Assembly (NCBI GenBank): GCA_900755085.1 | Contig: CAAEFF010000017.1 | Location: forward strand, 1 to 7,173 | DNA: 7,173 nt | Direction of reading: 5' to 3' | Source: an uncultured Streptococcus sp. | GTDB taxonomy: Bacteria; Bacillota; Bacilli; Lactobacillales; Streptococcaceae | Shown: positions 1-6,672 of the stretch, one piece after another | How positions within the stretch are numbered: the first letter of the stretch is position 1 | Layout: each line of letters begins with the position of its first letter | The notes under the pieces: generated by a model | Told to the model about the DNA's origin: nothing | Database searches by the model: none | What the model saw: only the letters and a program-made list of their open reading frames with translations | Translations under genes and position numbers: made by a program

Positions 1-20
1 ATAAAATTTTACTAAAAACA
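1..20. promoter_or_regulatory. Candidate GalR-type operator upstream of galK
   Basis: TTTTACTAAAA at 7-17 is a perfect odd-length palindrome just upstream of the galK -35 box. The ten bases AAATTTTACT (4-13) recur at 25-34, exactly 21 bp or two helical turns away, so two half-sites face the same side of the helix and flank or overlap the -35 region. In streptococci galK is usually controlled by GalR, a LacI-family protein encoded next door. The assignment to GalR is inference; only the symmetry and the repeat are seen. Confidence 0.4.
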
Positions 21-21
21 G

Positions 22-50
22 TTGAAATTTTACTTCTGATCAGATATAAT
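22..50 (+). promoter_or_regulatory. galKTE promoter
   Basis: TTGAAA (22-27, five of six consensus bases) and a perfect TATAAT (45-50) are separated by 17 bp. This is a near-ideal vegetative promoter. Transcription should start near 57, leaving a leader of about 34 nt before the galK start at 91. Such a strong core promoter suggests that control comes from repression, through the palindromes on either side of it. Confidence 0.8.
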
Positions 51-54
51 ACAA
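27..54 (-). promoter_or_regulatory. Possible divergent promoter (off-window gene, perhaps galR)
   Basis: Read on the minus strand, TTGTAT (54-49) and TAAAAT (32-27) are 16 bp apart and point out of the left edge. They overlap the galK promoter. In related streptococci galR lies divergently from galK, which would fit, but the gene itself is outside the window. The hexamers are imperfect and the region is AT-rich, so chance is a real alternative. Confidence 0.25.
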
Positions 55-57
55 GTA

Positions 58-72
58 TAAAAACGTTTACAA
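58..72. promoter_or_regulatory. LacI-family/cre-like operator over the galK transcript start
   Basis: AAACGTTT (61-68) is a perfect palindrome around a central CG, inside TAAAAACGTTTACA (58-71), whose complement is TGTAAACGTTTTTA. This closely resembles the CcpA catabolite-responsive element, and also the CG-centred operators of other LacI-family repressors. It sits at about +2 to +15 of the predicted transcript, a position where a bound protein would block initiation or early elongation. Sequence alone cannot decide between CcpA and GalR. Confidence 0.5.
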
Positions 73-90
73 AACTAAAAGGAGTTTCTC

Positions 91-1269
91 ATGACTACAT
101 CAATCACGTCTCAAGATCTACAAGAAAAGTTTCAGGATGTCTTTGGCGAGAAGGCTGACCATACCTTCTTTTCACCAGGACGGATTAATTTGATCGGTGA
201 ACACACAGACTACAACGGAGGGCATGTCTTCCCGGCAGCCATTACGCTTGGTACCTACGGGGCTGCAAGAAAGCGTGAGGACAAGGTCTTGCGTTTCTTC
301 TCAGGAAACTTTGAAGACAAGGGGATCATTGAAGTTCCGCTTGAAAACCTCCACTTTGAAAAAGAACATAACTGGACCAACTATCCAAAAGGTGTGCTCC
401 ATTTCTTACAAGAAGCAGGACACGTCATTGATAGCGGCATGGACGTCTATGTCTACGGCAATATTCCTAATGGCTCAGGCCTCTCTTCTTCAGCTTCCTT
501 AGAGCTCTTGATTGGCGTCATCGCTGAGAAACTATTTGATCTTCAATTAGACCGCTTAGATCTGGTTAAGATCGGGAAACAAACCGAAAATCACTTCATC
601 GGGGTTAATTCTGGTATCATGGACCAATTTGCCATCGGTATGGGGGCTGATCAACGGGCTATTTATCTCGATACCAACACCCTAGAATATGATTTGGTAC
701 CGCTCGACCTTAAAGACAATGTCGTGGTCATCATGAATACCAACAAACGCCGGGAATTAGCCGATTCCAAATACAATGAACGTCGCGCGGAATGTGAAAC
801 AGCCGTCTCTGAACTCCAAGAAAAACTAGACATCCAAACCTTAGGGGAGTTGGATCTCTGGGCTTTTGATGCATACAGTTACTTGATCAAGGATGAAAAT
901 CGTATCAAACGGGCTCGTCATGCTGTACTTGAGAACCAACGGACCCTCCAAGCACGCAAGGCGCTTGAAGCAGGTGATTTGGAAGGCTTTGGCCGTCTCA
1001 TGAATGCTTCCCACGTATCCTTGGAGCATGACTACCAAGTGACTGGTCTAGAATTGGATACCTTAGTGCATACAGCCTGGGAACAAGAAGGAGTGCTTGG
1101 TGCTCGTATGACGGGAGCAGGCTTTGGTGGTTGCGCCATCGCCCTTGTCAACAAAGATAAGGTTGAGGCTTTTGAGGAAGCTGTCGGCAAACGTTATGAA
1201 GAAGTTGTTGGCTATGCGCCAAGCTTCTATATTGCAGAGGTTGCAGCAGGCACACGGGTGCTTGATTAA
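91..1269 (+). CDS. galK: Galactokinase
   Basis: Cytoplasmic GHMP-family kinase that phosphorylates alpha-D-galactose with ATP to galactose-1-phosphate, the first committed step of the Leloir pathway. At 392 aa it has the usual family length. The galactokinase signature GRINLIGEHTDY lies at residues 30-41, with R31, E37 and D40 at the expected sugar-contacting positions. The ATP-binding loop PNGSGLSSSAS is at 126-136, the probable catalytic base D178 is in SGIMDQF, and the C-terminal glycine-rich motif TGAGFGG is at 341-347. The ATG at 91 is preceded by AAAGGAG (78-84) at good spacing, and the signature lies at the normal distance from it, which supports this start. First gene of galKTE; the 12-bp gap to galT implies co-transcription. 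No defects seen. Confidence 0.97.
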   Translation: MTTSITSQDLQEKFQDVFGEKADHTFFSPGRINLIGEHTDYNGGHVFPAAITLGTYGAARKREDKVLRFFSGNFEDKGIIEVPLENLHFEKEHNWTNYPKGVLHFLQEAGHVIDSGMDVYVYGNIPNGSGLSSSASLELLIGVIAEKLFDLQLDRLDLVKIGKQTENHFIGVNSGIMDQFAIGMGADQRAIYLDTNTLEYDLVPLDLKDNVVVIMNTNKRRELADSKYNERRAECETAVSELQEKLDIQTLGELDLWAFDAYSYLIKDENRIKRARHAVLENQRTLQARKALEAGDLEGFGRLMNASHVSLEHDYQVTGLELDTLVHTAWEQEGVLGARMTGAGFGGCAIALVNKDKVEAFEEAVGKRYEEVVGYAPSFYIAEVAAGTRVLD

Positions 1270-1281
1270 AAAGGAGATAGG

Positions 1282-2754
1282 ATGACAGAACAGGTATTAG
1301 ATGCATTTGTCACGGCCGTCATTGAAGCAAGTGACTATGAAGAAATGGATCGAATTTATCTAAAAAACCGCGTCATGAGTCGCGTCGGTGAAGAAGGGCT
1401 AGGCGCTCCAGTTCATCAGGCTAGCTTGATCGCGCTCAAAGATCAGTTGGTGGAGCTTGCAGTCGCTAATAACAAAATTCCAGATAGCATGGCCGCAAAA
1501 GACAGTCTGGGTGCGGAGTTGATGGATTGGGTCACACCTAGTCCGAGTCAGGTCAATCGTCGTTTCTGGGAGACCTACCGTCAGTCCAAGGAAAATGCGA
1601 TTGCGGATTTCTATGCCCTCTCTAAGCACAATGATTATATCAAGGTCAAGGCGATTGCAAAAAATATTGCCTTCGAGACAGAGACCCCTTATGGGACGAT
1701 CGAAATTACCATCAATCTGTCAAAACCTGAAAAAGATCCCAAAGACATTGCGGCTGCTAAAAATGCCAAGGTGCGTCATTATCCTGCCTGTCAATTGTGC
1801 TTTGAAAATGAAGGCTATCAAGGCCGTCTAGACCACCCTGCTCGGGCAAATCATCGGATTATCCGCTTTGATATGGCGGGGCAGGAGTGGGGATTCCAGT
1901 ATTCCCCTTATGCTTACTTTAACGAACACTGCATTTTCCTTTATAGTCAGCACATCCCCATGTCTATTAACCACAAGACTTTTGAGCGACTCTTGACCAT
2001 TGTCGAGACTTTCCCAGGTTATTTTGCAGGTTCTAATGCCGATCTCCCAATTGTAGGAGGTTCTATCCTAACCCACGAACATTACCAAGGTGGTCGACAT
2101 ACCTTTGCCATGGAGCTGGCTACTGTGGAGGAAAGCTTTACAATTTCGGGATTTGAAGCCGTGTCACTAGGAATTGTCAACTGGCCCATGTCGGTTCTCC
2201 GCTTGCAATCGGATGACAAGGCGCAATTGATTGAACTGGCAGACCATATCTTAGAAAGCTGGCGAGGTTACTCGGATCCAGCTGTGCAAGTCTTAGCCAC
2301 ATCTGACGGTCAACCCCATCATACCATTACCCCCATTGCACGAATCCGCGATGGGCATTATGAACTGGACTTGGTGCTCCGTGACAACCAAACCTCACCA
2401 GAGCATCCCGATGGTATTTACCACCCGCATGCGGATGTGCAACACATCAAAAAAGAAAATATCGGCCTGATCGAAGTCATGGGCTTGGCGATTTTGCCAC
2501 CTCGACTCAAGGAAGAGCTCAAGCAGGTCCAAGACTATCTACTTGGACGAGAAAGCAGTGTGGCTAGTTACCACCAGGACTGGGCGGATGACTTGAAAGG
2601 CACTCACCCATCCCTCACAGAAGAAGCGGAGGCAGAAGCTATTGTTCGTGAATCAGTCGGTCAGATCTTTGCGCGCGTGCTCGAAGATGCTGGTGTCTAC
2701 AAGCGAACAGCAGAAGGCCAAGCAGCCTTTAGACGCTTTGTCTCGACACTTTAA
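1282..2754 (+). CDS. galT: UDP-glucose--hexose-1-phosphate uridylyltransferase, class II
   Basis: Exchanges UMP between UDP-glucose and galactose-1-phosphate, giving glucose-1-phosphate and UDP-galactose. This is the long Firmicutes-type (class II) enzyme, 490 aa, which differs from the roughly 350-aa E. coli type. The class II signature is seen at residues 254-271 (begins DLPIVGG, ends HEHYQGG), with H265 and H267 in the position of the catalytic histidines. A cysteine pair, C170 and C173, stands in a CxxC arrangement. Other conserved stretches include NEHCIF and, near the C-terminus, IYHPHADV and IGLIEVMGLAILP. The ATG at 1282 follows AAAAGGAGATAGG only 12 bp after the galK stop. The frame is intact throughout. 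Confident in family and role. Confidence 0.96.
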   Translation: MTEQVLDAFVTAVIEASDYEEMDRIYLKNRVMSRVGEEGLGAPVHQASLIALKDQLVELAVANNKIPDSMAAKDSLGAELMDWVTPSPSQVNRRFWETYRQSKENAIADFYALSKHNDYIKVKAIAKNIAFETETPYGTIEITINLSKPEKDPKDIAAAKNAKVRHYPACQLCFENEGYQGRLDHPARANHRIIRFDMAGQEWGFQYSPYAYFNEHCIFLYSQHIPMSINHKTFERLLTIVETFPGYFAGSNADLPIVGGSILTHEHYQGGRHTFAMELATVEESFTISGFEAVSLGIVNWPMSVLRLQSDDKAQLIELADHILESWRGYSDPAVQVLATSDGQPHHTITPIARIRDGHYELDLVLRDNQTSPEHPDGIYHPHADVQHIKKENIGLIEVMGLAILPPRLKEELKQVQDYLLGRESSVASYHQDWADDLKGTHPSLTEEAEAEAIVRESVGQIFARVLEDAGVYKRTAEGQAAFRRFVSTL

Positions 2755-2776
2755 GTGTGGAGAAGAGGCAGAAATT

Positions 2777-2785
2777 TGGTACAAT
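2777..2785 (+). promoter_or_regulatory. Extended -10 promoter in the galT-galE gap
   Basis: TGGTACAAT matches the extended -10 form TGnTATAAT with one change. No good -35 hexamer lies 16-18 bp upstream, but extended -10 promoters often manage without one, and streptococci use them heavily. The predicted start near 2792 would give galE a leader of about 27 nt. This could supply galE, needed for UDP-galactose in polysaccharide synthesis, when galKT is repressed. The functional reading is inference. Confidence 0.45.
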
Positions 2786-2818
2786 AAGAGAGAAGACAAA
2801 GAAGCGAAAGGAAAACAA

Positions 2819-3817
2819 ATGGCAATACTCGTACTCGGAGGAGCTGGCTATATCGGTTCCCACATGGTAGACCGTTTGGTCAATGAAGGACAGGAAAAAG
2901 TCGTCGTGGTCGATAGCCTGGTCACAGGACACCGTGCAGCGGTGCATCCAGATGCCGTCTTTTACCAAGGAGACCTAGCGGATCAAGACTTTATGCGCAG
3001 GGTTTTTAAGGAACATGCAGATATCGATGCGGTCATCCACTTTGCGGCCTACTCACTGGTCGCTGAGTCTATGGCAGATCCATTGAAATATTTTGACAAC
3101 AATACAGCTGGCATGGTCAAACTCTTGGAAGTCATGCATGAATGTGGGGTGCACTACATCGTCTTTTCTTCAACCGCAGCCACCTATGGTATTCCAGAAG
3201 AAATTCCGATTCTTGAAACCACTCCACAAAAACCGATCAATCCATATGGCGAAAGCAAGCTCATGATGGAAACTATTATGCGCTGGGCCGATCAAGCCTA
3301 TGGCATCAAGTATGTGCCCCTCCGTTACTTTAATGTAGCGGGTGCTAAGCCAGACGGATCAATCGGTGAAGACCACGGACCAGAGACCCATCTCTTGCCG
3401 ATCGTCTTACAAGTAGCCCAAGGCAAACGCGAGAAGATTTCTATTTTTGGAGATGACTACAAGACACCAGATGGGACCAATGTCCGGGACTATGTCCATC
3501 CATTTGACTTGGCAGATGCCCATCTGCTTGCGGTTGAGTATCTCAGAAAAGGGAATGAATCGACTGCCTTTAATCTGGGCTCATCGACTGGATTCTCTAA
3601 TCTTCAAATCGTTGAAGCAGCCCGCAAGGTGACGGGACATCCGATTCCACTTGAGATTGCTGATCGCAGACCAGGAGATCCAGATACCCTGATCGCATCC
3701 TCTGAGAAGGCGCGTGCGATTCTCGGCTGGCAACCAAAATTTGATAATATCGAAACCATCATCCAAACAGCCTGGGCTTGGCATTCTAGCCACCCAGATG
3801 GCTACAATGATCGATAA
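2819..3817 (+). CDS. galE: UDP-glucose 4-epimerase
   Basis: NAD-dependent extended short-chain dehydrogenase that interconverts UDP-galactose and UDP-glucose, closing the Leloir cycle and feeding galactose into cell-surface polysaccharides. It has 332 aa, close to the usual 330-340. The Rossmann motif GGAGYIGSH is at residues 7-15; the catalytic Y143xxxK147 is in NPYGESK; S118/T119 in FSSTAATYG supply the catalytic hydroxyl. RYFNVAGA and TNVRDYVH are typical GalE motifs. The frame is open back to an ATG at 2642 inside galT, but only the ATG at 2819 puts the NAD motif at the N-terminus and has a ribosome binding site (GAAAGGA, 2806-2812). It is 64 bp after galT and is co-transcribed with it and probably also from an internal promoter. 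Confidence 0.96.
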   Translation: MAILVLGGAGYIGSHMVDRLVNEGQEKVVVVDSLVTGHRAAVHPDAVFYQGDLADQDFMRRVFKEHADIDAVIHFAAYSLVAESMADPLKYFDNNTAGMVKLLEVMHECGVHYIVFSSTAATYGIPEEIPILETTPQKPINPYGESKLMMETIMRWADQAYGIKYVPLRYFNVAGAKPDGSIGEDHGPETHLLPIVLQVAQGKREKISIFGDDYKTPDGTNVRDYVHPFDLADAHLLAVEYLRKGNESTAFNLGSSTGFSNLQIVEAARKVTGHPIPLEIADRRPGDPDTLIASSEKARAILGWQPKFDNIETIIQTAWAWHSSHPDGYNDR

Positions 3818-3884
3818 GGAGGGGACTGCGAACATCATTTTTGAGGCTTTTCTAATAACATCTAAAACGACAGTTGATCTTGCT

Positions 3885-3913
3885 AAATGACTCGTTTCAG
3901 ACGTCAGTCATTT
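3885..3913. other. Inverted repeat between galE and the lipoprotein gene
   Basis: AAATGACT (3885-3892) and AGTCATTT (3906-3913) form an 8-bp perfect stem with a 13-nt loop that contains the palindrome GACGTC. The right arm is followed by CCC and not a T-run, so this is at best a weak terminator for the gal operon. It could also be a protein-binding site or leader structure for the next gene. No convincing promoter or other terminator was found in 3818-3946, so the boundary between the two transcripts is unresolved. Confidence 0.4.
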
Positions 3914-3946
3914 CCCTAACCATCATAAAAAAGTGAGGTATTCAAA

Positions 3947-4531
3947 ATGAATAAAACCACAAAAATGTTAGCCGTCTTCTTGACAGCGGGTCTTCTTTTA
4001 GCTGGTTGTGGACAAAAAGAGAATACGAAATCTACTAGTCCATCGTCCACTAAAGCGACCAGTAAAGCAACAAGCAAATCATCTGCTAAAGAAAAGAAAA
4101 AAGAGTCATCAACTGATGAAAGTAAAAAAGAGGATGCACTAGCAGGTGCTCAAAAAACCGTTCTTGAAACGAGTGATGAAGCAGGTAAGTCAACCGTCAC
4201 CTTGTATTACAAGGGAGATACCTTGTTAGTACAAGAAAAAGTTGATGATTACGACGTCTCAAAAGTGCCTGGTGAGAACCCCCTTGAATCCATGAAAGAA
4301 GCCGTTGCCATAAGCCAAGAAAAATTCAAAGATCTGATGGGCCATGGATTTGAACTGACATCAGAATACAAAGATGGAATTTTTTATATCCGCAATACCA
4401 TCGATTACACAAAAATCGATTTGAAAAAATTAAAAGAAATCGTACCAGGCTTTAATCCGCTAGATGACAATACAGTCAGTTATTCAGTAACGAAAGAAAG
4501 TCTGATCAAGGGCGGTATGGTCGAAAAATAA
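3947..4531 (+). CDS. YehR-like (DUF1307) lipoprotein
   Basis: Predicted membrane-anchored lipoprotein of 194 aa on the outer face of the cell membrane; biochemical role unknown. The signal peptide has K3 and K6, a hydrophobic core at 7-19 and a lipobox LAGC with the lipidated cysteine at C21. Residues 22-65 form a low-complexity Ser/Thr/Lys/Glu linker, as in many streptococcal lipoproteins. From about 70 the folded part resembles the DUF1307/YehR family: beta-rich start (STVTLYYKGDTL), a middle helix around EKFKDLMG, then IDYTKIDLKKLKEIVPGF. The family call rests on recall of that pattern. The ATG follows GTGAGG (3933-3938) with 8-nt spacing. It is a single gene 129 bp after galE, followed directly by a strong terminator. 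No link to galactose metabolism is apparent. Confidence 0.8.
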   Translation: MNKTTKMLAVFLTAGLLLAGCGQKENTKSTSPSSTKATSKATSKSSAKEKKKESSTDESKKEDALAGAQKTVLETSDEAGKSTVTLYYKGDTLLVQEKVDDYDVSKVPGENPLESMKEAVAISQEKFKDLMGHGFELTSEYKDGIFYIRNTIDYTKIDLKKLKEIVPGFNPLDDNTVSYSVTKESLIKGGMVEK

Positions 4532-4574
4532 ACAAAATGGAGAGCAGCTCAGTTTGCTGCTCTCTTTTTGTTTT
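4531..4574. terminator. Rho-independent terminator of the lipoprotein gene
   Basis: A 9-bp perfect stem, GAGAGCAGC (4540-4548) with GCTGCTCTC (4556-4564), closes a 7-nt loop and is followed by TTTTTGTTTT. The A-rich AACAAAA just before the stem gives a T-run on the other strand too, so it could act in both directions. It begins at the lipoprotein stop codon. Confidence 0.93.
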
Positions 4575-4597
4575 AGTATGAATTCATGAGCATATTT

Positions 4598-4606
4598 TGG
4601 TAGAAT
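4598..4606 (+). promoter_or_regulatory. Extended -10 element in the gene-free interval
   Basis: TGGTAGAAT fits TGnTATAAT with one change and lies 24 bp after the previous terminator's T-run. No good -35 box is visible. If active, transcription would start near 4613 and run into the interval that ends at the hairpin at 4813-4850. No coding gene is apparent downstream before that point. Confidence 0.3.
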
Positions 4607-4612
4607 AGGGTT

Positions 4613-4850
4613 TAAAGAAAAGTAAGATTAAAGAATGATTAGCAATTGTATGAAGAAAATCTTTAGTTGAGTGATTACAAGGAGAGACATCCACTGACGA
4701 TTCGGAAGTATTGAGAAGATCAATACAGTTTACTTATACACTGATCAAACGATTCATCCCTTTTGAAATTAGAGATGTAATAAAAGGGGTTGAAAGAAAT
4801 ACAATTAAGTACAAAAAAAGAGCATTTCTGATAATGGAAATGCTCTTTTG
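4613..4850 (+). ncRNA. Possible small RNA or decayed sequence in the 4575-4929 interval
   Basis: This interval of about 350 bp holds no convincing gene on either strand. It has an upstream extended -10, a perfect 7-bp hairpin GTATTGA/TCAATAC with a 5-nt loop (4708-4726), a second 7-bp stem CCCTTTT/AAAAGGG (4758-4788, 17-nt loop), and the 13-bp terminator hairpin at its end. An AGGAGAG at 4680-4686 resembles a ribosome binding site but has no start codon behind it. A stop-free frame (4675-4863) lacks an early start and runs through the terminator. A small RNA of roughly 240 nt is possible, and so is a gene remnant. Confidence 0.2.
4813..4850. terminator. Terminator of the ABC exporter gene (convergent)
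   Basis: A 13-bp stem (left arm 4816-4828, right arm 4837-4849) closes an 8-nt loop. On the minus strand the hairpin runs into a seven-base T-run (complement of the A-run at 4813-4819), so it mainly ends the exporter transcript, 80 bp past its stop codon. On the + strand only four T residues, then a G-run, follow, so termination in that direction should be weaker. Confidence 0.88.
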
Positions 4851-4929
4851 GGGGTTAAGATGACCTAAATCTATCTGTGCCTGATGATGTATTGATCATG
4901 ATAAAACAAATCTTCGTTAGAAGGCAAGT

Positions 4930-6447
4930 CTATTCATTTTTTTGAATGATTAGTTTTCCAGCTCTAATTTCCCAGACTTGGTCAAAGTTCTTCAGTGCTT
5001 CATTCTGTCGGTGTAAGGTAATGATGACAGCACACGGTAAGTCTAGTACTTTTTTCAATTCTGCCTCGAACTGACGAGCGTCCAAGGCTGAAAAAGGTTC
5101 ATCCATAATAACTAATGGACTCTGACGGTTTTTTTCTCGATTGAGGTACATGCGTTGTTGTTGACCACCTGACAGGGATTGAGGAGGTGTTACTTCAAAC
5201 TCCACATCCTTAAACTCTGCAGGGAAAGTATTGAATAGCGTAACATTATTTTCATAACTAGAGATGAAGCTATGCTCTTGTTGCAAAATCAAGCCAAATT
5301 TTCCCCAAAGCTGATTTAGAGGAAGATCATTCAGCAAAATCTCGCCTTGGAAATCCTCATCCGTACCATTTAAAATATTGAGTAGGCTACTCTTACCTGA
5401 TCCGTTCTCTCCAATGAGGGCAATCTTATCTCCTTTATGAATGGTGGCAAAAGAAATCTTTAATGTTGATTCCCCAAGTTGTTTAGAAAGATTCTTCAAT
5501 GTGATTGTTTCAAAAGAAAGCTGTGGTGCCTGAATTGAAGATGGATGCTTAACAATAGTTTGAAAGCTTTTAATTACAGGCTTTACCGACTCCAACATTT
5601 GCAGATCGTAAAGGATTTCTTGAATTGGTTCTGAGAAGGCTGTAATATAACCAAAACTGGCCACCACCTCAGGGATACCAATTTGCTGATGATATAGAGA
5701 GTAAGCTAGATAGGAAAAGAGAATAAGGCTAATGAATTCAAAAGAAATACCCGTCAAGAGAATACCTGTAATTTTAGTCAAACCATACCCAAGATACTTA
5801 TCCTGCAAGTTTTTGAGAGAACTTCTTTGTTGCTCTATAAAATGAGGTAGAGTGAGTTTGTTAACTAGGTGATGTCCTCGGAATAGATCCTCCAAGGTCC
5901 GATAATAATCACCTTGCTTTTCAAGATAGGTCTGTCTACGCTTCGCAATCAATTGACCAACGATCTTTGGAATTTGAATACTGATAGCCGTTGAAATCAG
6001 TAGGATCAGCGCCACTATAGGATTGATCGTTCTGGTAATAATGATGCTATAAATCAAAATTCGTAGAATCTGCTTAAAAAAACTCATCAGTGGAGGTAGA
6101 TAATCTTTTTCCAGTGAATCAAGATCATTAGATTGATAAGAAATGTATTCTGCGACTGTTTTCTGCTTGAAATCATGGTGGGCAAGTCCTAAAAGAGATT
6201 GAAACCAATCGTTCTTTAGATTTGTCGAAAAGAGAATGGCCTGTTTCCAGTCAAGTCGCATTTGGATGTAGTTGCAAGTTAGGTAACCTATAACTGCGAT
6301 GCAATAACCTGCCAAAGCTATTTGATAGTGGCTACGAATTAACTCTTGTGTAAAGTATGGAAGAAGAGCAGTACAAATATTGGACAGTCCACTAAAGAGA
6401 AAATTAAAGAAAAGATACCAGCGCAGAGGCTTAAGGTATTGAAGCAT
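4930..6447 (-). CDS. ABC exporter, fused membrane and ATPase domains
   Basis: Half-transporter of the exporter class, 505 aa, in the cell membrane; probably works as a homodimer since no partner gene adjoins. About six membrane segments can be seen near residues 10-32, 43-61, 119-138, 143-160, 226-250 and 259-280. The ATPase follows from about 312: Walker A GENGSGKSS (346-354), Q-loop Q389, signature LSGGQQQR (425-432), Walker B LVIMDE (445-450) with catalytic E450, D-loop SALD (453-456) and switch H479. All catalytic residues are intact. It is shorter than the usual 570-600 aa; Q-loop to signature is only about 36 residues, against 55-60 in most exporters. Substrate unknown: peptide, bacteriocin or drug export are possible. 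Start supported by AAGGAG with 8-nt spacing (6461-6456). Confidence 0.9.
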   Translation of the reverse strand: MLQYLKPLRWYLFFNFLFSGLSNICTALLPYFTQELIRSHYQIALAGYCIAVIGYLTCNYIQMRLDWKQAILFSTNLKNDWFQSLLGLAHHDFKQKTVAEYISYQSNDLDSLEKDYLPPLMSFFKQILRILIYSIIITRTINPIVALILLISTAISIQIPKIVGQLIAKRRQTYLEKQGDYYRTLEDLFRGHHLVNKLTLPHFIEQQRSSLKNLQDKYLGYGLTKITGILLTGISFEFISLILFSYLAYSLYHQQIGIPEVVASFGYITAFSEPIQEILYDLQMLESVKPVIKSFQTIVKHPSSIQAPQLSFETITLKNLSKQLGESTLKISFATIHKGDKIALIGENGSGKSSLLNILNGTDEDFQGEILLNDLPLNQLWGKFGLILQQEHSFISSYENNVTLFNTFPAEFKDVEFEVTPPQSLSGGQQQRMYLNREKNRQSPLVIMDEPFSALDARQFEAELKKVLDLPCAVIITLHRQNEALKNFDQVWEIRAGKLIIQKNE

Positions 6448-6505
6448 AGACGAAACTCCTTGATAAAGCTATAACATAAAAACTGATAATGAAATAATGG
6501 CACTG

Positions 6506-6534
6506 TTGCATCAATGAGCAAATAGGGGCATAAT
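6506..6534 (+). promoter_or_regulatory. Possible rightward promoter
   Basis: TTGCAT (6506-6511) and CATAAT (6529-6534) are 17 bp apart on the + strand. They lie inside the leader of the divergent exporter gene and point toward the remnants and small gene at the right end. The hexamers match the consensus at four and five of six positions. It could be the surviving promoter of the decayed genes. Between it and the NADAR remnant (6535-6672) nothing else is recognisable. Confidence 0.35.
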
Positions 6535-6567
6535 TTAGAAACTTTTATTTTTGTAAAATATAACTAA

Positions 6568-6576
6568 ATTATAGCA
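6568..6576 (-). promoter_or_regulatory. Extended -10 promoter of the ABC exporter gene
   Basis: On the minus strand the sequence reads TGCTATAAT, a perfect extended -10. The hexamer 17 bp upstream (AATAAA) is a poor -35, which such promoters tolerate. Transcription should start near 6561, leaving an untranslated leader of about 115 nt before the start at 6447. That is long enough to hold regulatory structure, although I found no recognisable riboswitch in it. Confidence 0.6.
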
Positions 6577-6672
6577 TATGATGAAGTCAGTTTATTAATT
6601 TGAAAGAAGTTTTTCCATGTGTTTCTCAAAAAAATTTGATATTAGGATGATTCTGTAGGCGTGTTCATTTAA

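Noticed and set aside
841..1038. 65-aa minus-strand frame inside galK
   Set aside because: It lies wholly within an intact conserved gene and has no features of its own. The same holds for the other internal frames in galK, galT and galE.
2642..2818. N-terminal extension of galE beginning inside galT
   Set aside because: The frame is open, but the extension overlaps conserved galT sequence, has no family resemblance, and would push the NAD motif to residue 66. The ATG at 2819 has a ribosome binding site and gives the normal GalE length.
4675..4863. Stop-free frame of 62 codons in the gene-free interval
   Set aside because: It has no ATG near its beginning, runs straight through the terminator hairpin and resembles no family I know. 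Chance or decay explains it better.
6339..6521. 60-aa minus-strand frame at the start of the exporter gene
   Set aside because: It overlaps the exporter start in another frame, and its hydrophobic, cysteine-rich translation is what an out-of-frame reading of membrane-protein codons produces. The exporter has the ribosome binding site.
6448..6561. Riboswitch or T-box in the exporter leader
   Set aside because: The leader is long enough, but I found no recognisable conserved core and no terminator hairpin before the start codon.
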